Shown here: positions 1 through 5,285 of the stretch, in pieces
Layout of the letters: each line of letters opens with the position of its first letter
Position numbering within the stretch: position 1 is the first letter of the stretch
Made by a program: the position numbers and the translations under genes
The notes under the pieces: generated by a model
Told to the model about the DNA's origin: nothing
The model's database searches: none
The model's input: only the letters and a program-made list of their open reading frames with translations
DNA from: Thermodesulfobacteriota bacterium
GTDB taxonomy: Bacteria > Desulfobacterota > Desulfobacteria > Desulfobacterales > RPRI01
NCBI GenBank assembly: GCA_030836965.1
Contig: JAUPLM010000060.1
Location: 1 to 5,285 of the forward strand
DNA length: 5,285 bases
Direction: 5' to 3'

Positions 1-21
1 ACCAATCCTTTACAGGAATAA

Positions 22-138
22 GTGATAAAGTCGATACTTGCGGCGGATTTGAGCATGGTCCGCGATGAATATGCGTCGAGATGGATCACGTTTTATAGAA
101 AAAGAATGAAAAAATTAAAAGAATCAAGCCAAAAATAA
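22..138 (+). CDS. possible small ORF of 38 codons, very uncertain
   Basis: A GTG at 22 directly follows a TAA (19-21) in the same frame, with an AGGA at 13-16, and the frame stays open to TAA at 136-138. The product would be small and basic at its C terminus (RKRMKKLKESSQK). An internal ATG at 55 is an alternative start. The first codons of the window in this frame (NPLQE, stop at 19-21) could be the tail of an upstream gene, or this stretch could be the frameshifted remnant of one. I recognise no family. Chance is a reasonable explanation for so short a frame. Confidence 0.2.
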   Translation: MIKSILAADLSMVRDEYASRWITFYRKRMKKLKESSQK

Positions 139-187
139 ATCTTCAGAACTGCATTTTAATTCAACACAAAGATGCGAGGAATTAGCT

Positions 188-433
188 ATGGTAGAGAAAA
201 TCGAGTTTTTTACAGCCGGGTGTCCGAGATCTCAGATCACAGAAAAGAATCTGCGTAAGGCATTACAGAAAATGGGCATGGTAATTGTTTTTGAGGGAAT
301 CGACGACCCCAAACTGCATGAAGCTGCCGGTGTAAAGGCTTTTCCAGCCGTCAAAATAAACGGTGAGATCAAATCCGAAGGCGCATTTCTGACGACAGAT
401 GCATGTATAGAGATCTTATCCGTATTTAAATAA
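188..433 (+). CDS. small thioredoxin-fold protein, monothiol (CPRS)
   Basis: This 81-residue cytoplasmic protein resembles the small single-domain thioredoxin/glutaredoxin-like proteins often annotated as 'redox-active disulfide protein' or 'thioredoxin family protein', which are usually 75-85 residues. Visible elements are a first beta strand (KIEFF, residues 4-8), the active-site turn C12-P13-R14-S15, a helix (about 16-29), a second strand (MVIVFEGI), and the cis-proline segment V-K-A-F-P-A-V-K-I-N-G with Pro53 followed by the usual N-G turn. The second active-site cysteine is Ser15, so a dithiol cycle at this site is not possible. A monothiol role (glutathionylated or persulfide intermediate, metal or substrate thiol binding) is inferred. 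A second cysteine, Cys73, lies in the C-terminal helix. The start is supported by GAGGA at 176-180, seven bases upstream. It sits 80 bp before the cysteine-rich protein gene on the same strand, so the two may be cotranscribed. Confidence 0.75.
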   Translation: MVEKIEFFTAGCPRSQITEKNLRKALQKMGMVIVFEGIDDPKLHEAAGVKAFPAVKINGEIKSEGAFLTTDACIEILSVFK

Positions 434-513
434 AAATAATAACGATGAAAGCAAATTAATTACATAGTCCAATCGGGTTACCTGATATTGTTGCCATAAA
501 GGAAGATGCGGGT

Positions 514-1161
514 ATGAATGAAACAATCTGCAATGAAAAAAGGCAAATGCCGCTGAATATGGAGGAGGCTTGCAGCAGGGTAGCCAGTTTTTACCATTCC
601 GGAAACAACTGTGATAAAGCTGTCTTTCTCGTGCTGCAGGATCTTGAACTTTTGCCTAAAGAGCATTGGGATTTTACGGAACTATATACTAACAAACCGG
701 ATTCGGAGCATTTTTTATGCAAGGTATTTGCTGCCGGAATTATTTCAATTTATCTGGATATCGTAACACGTCGCTATCAGGAACTCGGACCGGATAATTC
801 TAAAATCCCGGAACCGATTGAGCGTGTAAACGGTTTGATGAATGCCTTATTAAGAGAAACTGCAGACGGAAAACATTTCAAACTAGAGGATTTTGATCCT
901 TTCAATAATGACACCTGTCTAAAATCCGGTTTTATTTCTGAAAAAATGAAAGAAGAATACCGGCAAAGAGCCATTAAACTTGCAACTGATTTTCGGCAGG
1001 AATTTAAATGCAGTGATTGTGTAGATGTACTGGGATTTGATCCGTTCAGTTATGAACTTTACGATGAAGCTATCCAGGAAAAGATTGAACAAGGTGAATG
1101 GATGGAAAAGTGTGTGGATTGTATGAAACATATAATCCGGGCTTTCTATTGTGAAAGATGA
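514..1161 (+). CDS. cysteine-rich protein, divergent C_GCAxxG_C_C-like
   Basis: This 215-residue soluble protein has ten cysteines (6, 20, 33, 69, 135, 166, 169, 200, 203, 213) and no signal peptide or membrane segment. Its arrangement resembles the C_GCAxxG_C_C family of putative redox-active proteins: an early helix with N-C-D-K-A-V (Cys33, like the family's NCAQAV), a cysteine followed by A-A-G (Cys69-Gly75, where the GCAxxG motif would be), F-K-C-x-x-C-V-D-V-L-G-F-D (Cys166/169, like CreLlGxD) and a final C-x-x-C in an amphipathic helix (Cys200/203). The central GCAxxG motif itself is not intact, and residues about 88-145 form an extra acidic segment compared with the usual 130-160 residue members. 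Members are generally of unknown function, and thiol redox or metal/cluster binding is inferred from the cysteines. The start has GGAAG at 501-505, eight bases upstream. It lies between the thioredoxin-like gene and the binding-protein gene (gaps of 80 and 105 bp), all on one strand. Family assignment is by motif reading only. Confidence 0.6.
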   Translation: MNETICNEKRQMPLNMEEACSRVASFYHSGNNCDKAVFLVLQDLELLPKEHWDFTELYTNKPDSEHFLCKVFAAGIISIYLDIVTRRYQELGPDNSKIPEPIERVNGLMNALLRETADGKHFKLEDFDPFNNDTCLKSGFISEKMKEEYRQRAIKLATDFRQEFKCSDCVDVLGFDPFSYELYDEAIQEKIEQGEWMEKCVDCMKHIIRAFYCER

Positions 1162-1266
1162 TCAGGACCATAAAGGTATCCCATATATAGACGAAAAGCG
1201 GATAAAAATAAAGACGGACAATGATCGGATAATTGTATAAACCCACAAAAAAGGAAAGGAAGAGAC

Positions 1267-2241
1267 ATGAAGTCAACAAAATTGATAATTTATTGTTTGG
1301 CGTTTGTTATTGCCTTTGCTTCCACACCGGCATTTTCTTCAGATGTTGTCACCAATGAAAAGACAAAGATAACTATCGGCTACTGCCCTTACGGTATGCT
1401 GGAAACATCGGTGATGAAGGAAAAGAAATTCTATCAAAAGTACATGCCGAATGTAGAGGTAGAATGGTTTTTCGGTCTTTACAGCGTTCATCTTATCAAC
1501 AACTGGGTCGCCGGAAAACTGGAATTTGCTTATCTTGGAAACATGCCGTCAATCATGCTCCAGGGCAAGATGAAAAACACTAAATGGGTGGGAAACGCCG
1601 TTTATACCAAGGGAGAGGCCGGCGCGATGACCGTTCCCAAAGGTTCCACCGTCAAGAATATCAAGGACCTTAATGGAAAAACCGTAGCAACCGGTATCGG
1701 ATCTTCTCACCACAGACTTCTCGAAGTAGTCCAGGAAAAGGAAGGTATCAAGTTCAATATAGTGAATCAGGCGCCTGAAGTTGCGATAGGTAATCTCGAA
1801 GCCGGTAAACTCGACGGTTTTGCCTACTGGCCGCCGTATATCGATATGACCACACACAGAGGTATCGGTACTCTGGTTCCCCCCGGAAACTTCAAGCAAT
1901 ACGAACCTTACGTGAATGCCATCTGGCCGATTGTCGTCAGCGAAAGCTTCGCAAAAAAACATCCGGAGATAGTCAAGGCGTTTGTTAAAGCGGATCAGGA
2001 CCTTCACAAGTTCATGAAGGAGCGTCCGGATGAGGCAGCCCAGATCGTTTTCAAGGAAACAGAAGGTAAGATTCCTCTTGAGGTATTGAAAGGCTCTCTC
2101 GCCAGGTATGGATACGCCTCTAACATCAATAAGGAGCAGATCGATGTCATGCAGGCCGACATCGACTTTCTCCACAGCCGCGGATATCTGAAGGATCATT
2201 TCAAAGCCGCGGACTGGGCGGATACCAGCTTTTCTAAATAG
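1267..2241 (+). CDS. periplasmic substrate-binding protein of NMT1/SsuA-TauA type ABC importer
   Basis: This 324-residue protein is the ligand-capturing component of the importer encoded downstream. Residues 1-24 form a Sec signal peptide (K2/K5, hydrophobic core 6-19, A22-F23-S24 before the likely cleavage site), with no lipobox. The mature part follows the two-lobe pattern of nitrate/sulfonate/taurine binding proteins: first strand and pocket loop K-I-T-I-G-Y-C-P-Y-G (34-43), E-F-A-Y-L-G-N-M-P-S (86-95), the V-K-N-I-K-D-L-N-G-K-T-V-A strand with G-S-S-H-H after it (129-149), and the second-lobe segment G-N-L-E-A-G-K-L-D-G-F-A-Y-W-P-P (175-190). Length is normal for the family. The only cysteine in the mature protein is Cys40, in the loop expected to line the ligand pocket. 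The ATG follows a strong AAGGAAGAG (1256-1264). The final A of the sense frame is followed by TAG (2239-2241), whose G belongs to the adjacent palindromic element. Substrate is unknown: sulfonate, taurine, nitrate or another small anion are family precedents only. Confidence 0.9.
   Translation: MKSTKLIIYCLAFVIAFASTPAFSSDVVTNEKTKITIGYCPYGMLETSVMKEKKFYQKYMPNVEVEWFFGLYSVHLINNWVAGKLEFAYLGNMPSIMLQGKMKNTKWVGNAVYTKGEAGAMTVPKGSTVKNIKDLNGKTVATGIGSSHHRLLEVVQEKEGIKFNIVNQAPEVAIGNLEAGKLDGFAYWPPYIDMTTHRGIGTLVPPGNFKQYEPYVNAIWPIVVSESFAKKHPEIVKAFVKADQDLHKFMKERPDEAAQIVFKETEGKIPLEVLKGSLARYGYASNINKEQIDVMQADIDFLHSRGYLKDHFKAADWADTSFSK
2235..2240 (+). repeat. left direct repeat TAAATA (candidate target-site duplication)
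   Basis: TAAATA here is repeated at 2444-2449. With the preceding C the match extends to seven bases (CTAAATA, 2234-2240 and 2443-2449). The repeats flank the palindromic element exactly at its GTGTC/GACAC termini, as expected of a target-site duplication. The sequence is AT-rich and short, so a chance match or a simple TA duplication cannot be excluded. Confidence 0.5.
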
Positions 2242-2443
2242 TGTCCACCCGGAAACTATATTCGGACACATGCAAGTTTCCAATTCGGAAATAGGCAATT
2301 TTGGGCAAGCTCAAGGAAATCAAGGGATTGCGCTTAAGACGTACGCATAGTACGTAGCACAAGAGATCCCGCAGATTGACACAGAGATCGCCTAAAAGGG
2401 CCATTTCCGGATGGAAACTAAATAGCGGACTATATAAAGACAC
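2241..2443. mobile_element. MITE-like palindromic element, about 203 bp, non-coding
   Basis: The element begins GTGTC (2241-2245) and ends GACAC (2439-2443). Extended by the flanking TA these termini are TAGTGTC and GACACTA. Its halves are imperfect inverted copies that share one centre near 2347: 2275-2306 matches the reverse complement of 2390-2419 (AGTTTCC..CGGAAAT..GGC against AGTTTCC..CGGAAAT..GGC), GGGAT 2324-2328 pairs with ATCCC 2366-2370, and the apex is a perfect ACGTAC/GTACGT (2339-2344, 2350-2355) with a 5-base loop. Near both ends there is also a related direct motif, GGAAACTA-AT-CGGAC (2251-2267 and 2413-2430), and GTGTCC at the left end can pair locally with GGACAC 2264-2269. 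No transposase is encoded, so mobilisation would have to be in trans. It lies between binding protein and permease genes, where a long hairpin could reduce or tune downstream expression. I do not assign it to an IS family. A purely local structured intergenic RNA is the alternative. Confidence 0.6.
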
Positions 2444-2449
2444 TAAATA
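2444..2449 (+). repeat. right direct repeat TAAATA (candidate target-site duplication)
   Basis: Second copy of the TAAATA that abuts the left terminus of the palindromic element (2235-2240), placed immediately after the terminal GACAC. Together the two copies define the proposed insertion boundaries. Confidence 0.5.
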
Positions 2450-2450
2450 T

Positions 2451-2483
2451 GCGGTACCGGCCTCATTTTCAGGCCGGTACCGT
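2451..2483 (+). promoter_or_regulatory. strong stem-loop upstream of permease gene
   Basis: CGGTACCGGCCT (2452-2463) and AGGCCGGTACCG (2471-2482) form a perfect 12-bp, GC-rich stem with a 7-base CATTTTC loop. A G-T wobble at 2451/2483 and a T-A pair at 2450/2484 extend it. No T tract follows on the + strand (TAAACCCG), so it is not a standard intrinsic terminator. Its position after the binding-protein gene fits an mRNA 3'-end protector or partial attenuator, which would keep binding-protein mRNA more abundant than permease mRNA. That role is inferred. Confidence 0.6.
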
Positions 2484-2506
2484 AAACCCGAACCGGATGT
2501 TATCCA

Positions 2507-3373
2507 ATGAATAATCAGACGAATACCATTTCCAAAGAAATTAACGAATCCGACTTTGTCTTTGAAAAGGCGTCTTTTTTTTCGAAGATTTTTAACATTA
2601 AGACTGTCCTCAATACTGTGTCCATTTTGTCGCTTTTCGTAATCTGGGGACTGCTGGTGCATTTTGGAATTTATCGCTTTGTATTGATTCCTGGCCCGGC
2701 AGAAGTCCTCGAATGGGGAATTGATTGGATGGGAAGCAAGGATTTCTGGATCGATGCATCCCTTTCCACGCTGCGGGTCCTTGGCGGATTTACATTCGCT
2801 TGCCTCATTGCGATACCGACCGGTCTCATGATCGGGTGGAATAAAGTCTTCAGCGACCTGACATTCCCGACACTCGAGATCCTGCGCCCCATTCCGGGGA
2901 TCGCTTATATTCCGCTTGCGATCCTCTTTTTCCCATGGGAAGAAGCCAGTGTTGCCTTTATCTGCTTTGTCGGCGCATTCTTCCCGATACTGCTCAACAC
3001 GATTACAGGTGTCCGGATGATCGACCGGGACTTTTTCCGGGCCGCCCTATGCCTCGGTTCCAAGCCCAAACACATTTTCTGGCATATCGTTGTACCGGGA
3101 GCCCTCCCTTCAATTTCGACTGGAGCGGCCCTTGGGATGGGAATCGCCTGGATGGCTGTGGTTGCCGGTGAAATGATCTCAGGGAAATGGGGGCTCGGCT
3201 ACCGCATATGGGAAGCTTACACGCTGATCCGCTATCCACTGATCGTAGACGGAATGATAGTCATCGGCCTTTTAGGCTTATGTTCTTCAGTGATTATCCG
3301 CTATATCACCCTGCTCCTGATTCCGTGGCGTAAAGCTATCACCGAATCTTTGGACGAGTCGATTACCAAGTAA
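2507..3373 (+). CDS. ABC importer permease 1, SsuC/TauC type
   Basis: This 288-residue inner-membrane protein belongs to the binding-protein-dependent permease family. About six membrane segments are visible (roughly 37-55, 88-111, 127-145, 148-168, 203-222, 246-266). Family landmarks are L-R-V-L-G-G-F (89-95), the proline-rich L-R-P-I-P-G-I-A-Y-I-P (126-136), F-V-G-A-F-F-P (154-160), and the cytoplasmic EAA coupling loop R-A-A-L-C-L-G-S..VVPGALPSISTG (178-206) that docks on the ATPase. The polar N terminus of about 35 residues is longer than minimal. The ribosome site is weak (CCGGA at 2493-2497, then nine bases to ATG), and no alternative start exists between the ATG and the in-frame TAA at 2483-2485. 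Thirteen bases separate it from permease 2, to which it is clearly related along the whole core. Confidence 0.93.
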   Translation: MNNQTNTISKEINESDFVFEKASFFSKIFNIKTVLNTVSILSLFVIWGLLVHFGIYRFVLIPGPAEVLEWGIDWMGSKDFWIDASLSTLRVLGGFTFACLIAIPTGLMIGWNKVFSDLTFPTLEILRPIPGIAYIPLAILFFPWEEASVAFICFVGAFFPILLNTITGVRMIDRDFFRAALCLGSKPKHIFWHIVVPGALPSISTGAALGMGIAWMAVVAGEMISGKWGLGYRIWEAYTLIRYPLIVDGMIVIGLLGLCSSVIIRYITLLLIPWRKAITESLDESITK

Positions 3374-3378
3374 AGGAG
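3372..3378 (+). promoter_or_regulatory. ribosome binding site for permease 2
   Basis: AAAGGAG overlaps the TAA stop of permease 1 (3371-3373) and lies eight bases before the GTG at 3387. It supports the GTG as the true start and suggests translational coupling of the two permeases. Confidence 0.75.
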
Positions 3379-3386
3379 AATCGGAC

Positions 3387-4193
3387 GTGTCTACAAGCGA
3401 ATTGAATAAATCGTTTCATTTCTGGAAACAGGTAAGAAGAAAAGTAGTCAACTGGACCACGTTGAGAAGAATCATGTCTATTGTTCTTTTCCTGATGGCA
3501 TGGTCAATTCTCGTCCAGTTTACCGGACATTTTCAACAGATCCCCAAGCCCTTAGCCGTCTTTCACGCTCTGTTTCAACTCGAACCGGGAGTCATCTTTA
3601 CTGAGATACTTCGAAGCTTTCTTCGTGTCCTGGGAGGTTTTCTTATAGGGCTTTTGATCGGATTTCCTCTCGGAGTGGCCATTGGGTATTCACGTATAGC
3701 CAATTACCTGTTTTTCCCGGCGGTAGAAATGGTACGCCCCATACCACCGATTGCATGGATTCCACTGACGGTGCTCTTTTTTATCGAAATCGAATCCCAG
3801 ATCGTATTTCTGACTTTTTACGGGGCCTTTTTCCCCATCGTTTACAACACAATGGGCGGCATTTCGGAAGTTGACATCAGGCTGCCACGGGCTGCAATGT
3901 CTTTCGGAATCAACAGAATGGGCATGTTGTGGAAAATTATCCTTCCGGCAGCCATGCCCCAGATCTTCACCGGAATGAAGGTCGCCATCGGCATCACATG
4001 GCTTATGGTAGTGGCGGCGGAAATGATCGCAAGCAAAGGAGGACTCGGTTACTGGGTCTGGCATCACCACACACTTATGGAATACCCGATGGTCATCCTG
4101 GGAATGGGAATTATCGGCCTTTGCGGCGCGCTTTGCAGCCTGGGCATTGACGCCGTAGGAAACCATTTCATGAAGTGGCGGAATATCTTCTAG
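3387..4193 (+). CDS. ABC importer permease 2, SsuC/TauC type
   Basis: This 268-residue inner-membrane protein is a second permease of the same family. About six membrane segments are visible (roughly 28-47, 78-101, 117-133, 138-158, 193-212, 235-255). It shares with its neighbour F-L-R-V-L-G-G-F (78-85), V-R-P-I-P-P-I-A-W-I-P (116-126), G-A-F-F-P-I (146-151) and the EAA loop R-A-A-M-S-F-G..ILPAAMPQIFTG (168-196). Similarity extends to G-L-G-Y-W-V-W (219-225), after which this protein has three histidines (226-228) where permease 1 has E-A-Y. GTG is the start, supported by AAAGGAG. A tandem, diverged permease pair next to two ATPase genes suggests a heterodimeric pore rather than two separate homodimeric transporters, though the latter is possible. 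Confidence 0.93.
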   Translation: MSTSELNKSFHFWKQVRRKVVNWTTLRRIMSIVLFLMAWSILVQFTGHFQQIPKPLAVFHALFQLEPGVIFTEILRSFLRVLGGFLIGLLIGFPLGVAIGYSRIANYLFFPAVEMVRPIPPIAWIPLTVLFFIEIESQIVFLTFYGAFFPIVYNTMGGISEVDIRLPRAAMSFGINRMGMLWKIILPAAMPQIFTGMKVAIGITWLMVVAAEMIASKGGLGYWVWHHHTLMEYPMVILGMGIIGLCGALCSLGIDAVGNHFMKWRNIF

Positions 4194-4213
4194 AATGCTA
4201 CATTGGTAATATC

Positions 4214-4219
4214 GGAGGA
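4214..4219 (+). promoter_or_regulatory. ribosome binding site deciding the ATPase 1 start
   Basis: GGAGGA lies four bases before the ATG at 4224. It lies inside the longer frame that opens at a TTG at 4203, which has no comparable site of its own, so the start at 4224 is preferred. Confidence 0.75.
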
Positions 4220-4223
4220 AAAC

Positions 4224-5063
4224 ATGGCAGACTCCAATAACAGGGGTGAAGTCGTATTCGAGGATGTAACCCGGGCGGTTAAAACTCGGAAAACAGAAGA
4301 GATTATATTGCATCACTGCTCATTCGTCGTTGAATCGGGCAAACTGACCGTCCTTATCGGACCTTCCGGATGCGGAAAAACAACAATCATCAACCTGGTC
4401 GCCGGGTATGAAACACCGGATCGCGGCAAAGTGTTAATAGATGGCATACCGGTGACAAGACCGGACTGGGAGCGTCTGGTGGTTTTTCAGGAAACCGCTC
4501 TGTTCCCGTGGTTGACCTGCTATGACAACGTAATGTTCGGCCCGCTGGCGACAAAAGTTATGACCCGGCAGGAAGCCCACGAGCAGGCGATCAAACTTCT
4601 TGAAAAGGTCGGCCTTGGGGATTTTATGGAAAAGTATCCCATTCAGCTCAGCGGCGGCATGCAGCGCAGAGCGGAACTGGCCCGGGCGCTGATCAACCGC
4701 CCTACCATCATGCTCATGGACGAACCCTTCCGCGGACTCGATGCCATGACACGGGAACTCATGCAGGAGTATTATCTGCGCCTGGTCGAGGAATCACACG
4801 GCACACACCTGTTCGTCACTTCCGAGATCGAGGAGGCCATTTTTCTCGCCGACAAGCTTATTATCATGACCAACAAGCCGAGCCGCGCGAAACGGGTTCT
4901 GGATATCGACCTGCCCCGTCCCCGGAAGGCAGAGGTTCTGAGGTCCAAACGATATCTCGAGCTTAAAGCAAATACTCTCGAGATCCTTCATGAGGAAGCT
5001 GTAAAGGCATCCAGAGCTAGCGGGAAAGCCGATATCAATATCGAAGCCAGTATCAGAAAGTGA
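4224..5063 (+). CDS. ABC importer ATPase 1, SsuB/TauB type with altered A- and H-loops
   Basis: This 279-residue cytoplasmic subunit would power transport by ATP hydrolysis at the permease pair. Walker A is G-P-S-G-C-G-K-T-T (46-54), the Q-loop glutamine is Gln89, the signature is L-S-G-G-M-Q-R-R (142-149), and Walker B is T-I-M-L-M-D-E-P (161-168) with catalytic Glu167. The D-loop reads R-G-L-D (170-173). Two conserved positions are unusual: where the family has T-H-D this protein has T-S-E, so the switch histidine is Ser200 (codon TCC at 4821-4823), and the A-loop aromatic that stacks on adenine is replaced by Val19 when aligned without gaps to the next ATPase. The C terminus after the NBD (about 225-279) has the D-L-P-R-P-R motif of SsuB/NrtD-like ATPases, then a helical charged tail. 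ATG at 4224 is chosen over the upstream TTG at 4203. Thirty bases separate it from permease 2. It probably pairs with the ATPase that follows. Confidence 0.92.
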   Translation: MADSNNRGEVVFEDVTRAVKTRKTEEIILHHCSFVVESGKLTVLIGPSGCGKTTIINLVAGYETPDRGKVLIDGIPVTRPDWERLVVFQETALFPWLTCYDNVMFGPLATKVMTRQEAHEQAIKLLEKVGLGDFMEKYPIQLSGGMQRRAELARALINRPTIMLMDEPFRGLDAMTRELMQEYYLRLVEESHGTHLFVTSEIEEAIFLADKLIIMTNKPSRAKRVLDIDLPRPRKAEVLRSKRYLELKANTLEILHEEAVKASRASGKADINIEASIRK

Positions 5064-5081
5064 TCCGGCAGGTTGCCGGGT
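5063..5081 (+). promoter_or_regulatory. short stem-loop between the two ATPase genes
   Basis: CCGGCA (5065-5070) and TGCCGG (5074-5079) form a perfect 6-bp stem with a 3-base loop, extendable by a wobble and an A-T pair to 5063/5081 so that it overlaps the stop codon. A run of six T (5094-5099) follows, but thirteen bases away, so it is a poor intrinsic terminator. Attenuation or an RNA-stability role is possible. Confidence 0.35.
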
Positions 5082-5120
5082 CAGGTAAAAACATTTTTTA
5101 AAAACGGAAAGGTATATAAC

Positions 5121-5285
5121 ATGGGCAACAACGTCTCCAGGCAAAACGGAGAAGGACGTATCTCCGTCAGGGATGTCGAAAAGGTATATGACCCGGAAGG
5201 GGTGAACGTCCGCGCACTAGAGGAATGCAACATGGAAATCGAACCGGGAGAGTTCGTCATGATGGTCGGTCCCTCTGGCTGCGGG
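5121..5285 (+). CDS. ABC importer ATPase 2, N-terminal part, cut by window end
   Basis: The first 55 residues of a second ATP-binding subunit are present and the frame is open to the end of the window. It shows the early beta strands R-I-S-V-R-D-V-E-K-V-Y (13-23), with Tyr23 at the A-loop position, then the strand before Walker A and G-P-S-G-C-G (50-55), the start of Walker A. The ATG follows AAAGG (5108-5112) by eight bases and lies 57 bp after ATPase 1. Because it keeps the aromatic A-loop residue that ATPase 1 lacks, it is the likely canonical partner. The Q-loop, signature, Walker B and H-loop lie beyond the window. Confidence 0.88.
   Translation, partial: MGNNVSRQNGEGRISVRDVEKVYDPEGVNVRALEECNMEIEPGEFVMMVGPSGCG

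Noticed and set aside
1218..1241. ACAAT/ATTGT inverted repeat (1218-1222, 1232-1236) next to a TATAAA upstream of the binding-protein gene, as operator or promoter
   Set aside because: The repeat is only five bases in AT-rich DNA and no convincing -35 box is correctly spaced.
1549..2298. Minus-strand 249-codon frame opposite the binding protein
   Set aside because: It is antisense to a strongly supported gene, shows no domain, and its length is explained by codon bias of the sense gene.
2376..2381. Consensus -35 box TTGACA inside the palindromic element
   Set aside because: No -10-like hexamer occurs 15-19 bases downstream; the nearest TATATA (2431) is about 49 bases away.
2234..2662. Minus-strand 142-codon frame across the palindromic element and permease 1 start
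   Set aside because: It spans an inverted-repeat element and the antisense of a clear permease gene, and has no recognisable domain. It is most likely a by-product of the repeat.
4203..4223. TTG start giving a seven-residue longer ATPase 1
   Set aside because: No ribosome site precedes it, and the GGAGGA serving the ATG at 4224 lies inside the extension.
5063..5099. Rho-independent terminator between the ATPase genes
   Set aside because: The six-T run is thirteen bases from the stem, and an ATPase of the same transporter follows, so full termination is unlikely.

Overview
The window carries a co-directional (+ strand) gene cluster built around an ABC importer of the nitrate/sulfonate/taurine (NMT1/SsuA-TauA) class. 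It is preceded by two small cysteine-dependent proteins. Moderate base composition, Gram-negative style Shine-Dalgarno sites, a Sec-exported periplasmic binding protein and a cysteine-rich protein resembling the C_GCAxxG_C_C family (common in strict anaerobes) suggest a Gram-negative anaerobe. A sulfate-reducing or syntrophic Desulfobacterota-like organism is my best guess, but this is inference and no taxonomic marker is present.

Layout. Bases 1-187 are mostly non-coding, with one very weak small ORF. 188-433 encodes an 81-residue thioredoxin-fold protein with a monothiol CPRS motif. 514-1161 encodes a 215-residue protein with ten cysteines, apparently a divergent C_GCAxxG_C_C relative with an enlarged middle. 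1267-2241 encodes the periplasmic substrate-binding protein. Between it and the first permease lies a roughly 200-bp palindromic, MITE-like element (2241-2443) flanked by a 6-7 bp direct repeat, followed by a perfect 12-bp stem-loop (2452-2482). 2507-3373 and 3387-4193 encode two paralogous inner-membrane permeases. 4224-5063 encodes an ATPase, and a second ATPase starts at 5121 and runs off the window just inside its Walker A motif.

How it fits together. The binding protein would capture a small, probably anionic or sulfur/nitrogen-containing solute in the periplasm and deliver it to a permease heterodimer driven by an ATPase heterodimer. Most transporters of this class have one permease gene and one ATPase gene. 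Here both are duplicated, and the first ATPase has lost the H-loop histidine (Ser200) and the A-loop aromatic (Val19) while keeping Walker A, Walker B and the signature motif. This points to an asymmetric heteromeric importer. The two upstream thiol proteins may act on the imported compound or in its redox handling, but the substrate cannot be read from sequence. The most unusual features are the ATPase asymmetry, the thiol-protein/ABC pairing and the palindromic element that supplies the last base of the binding-protein stop codon.
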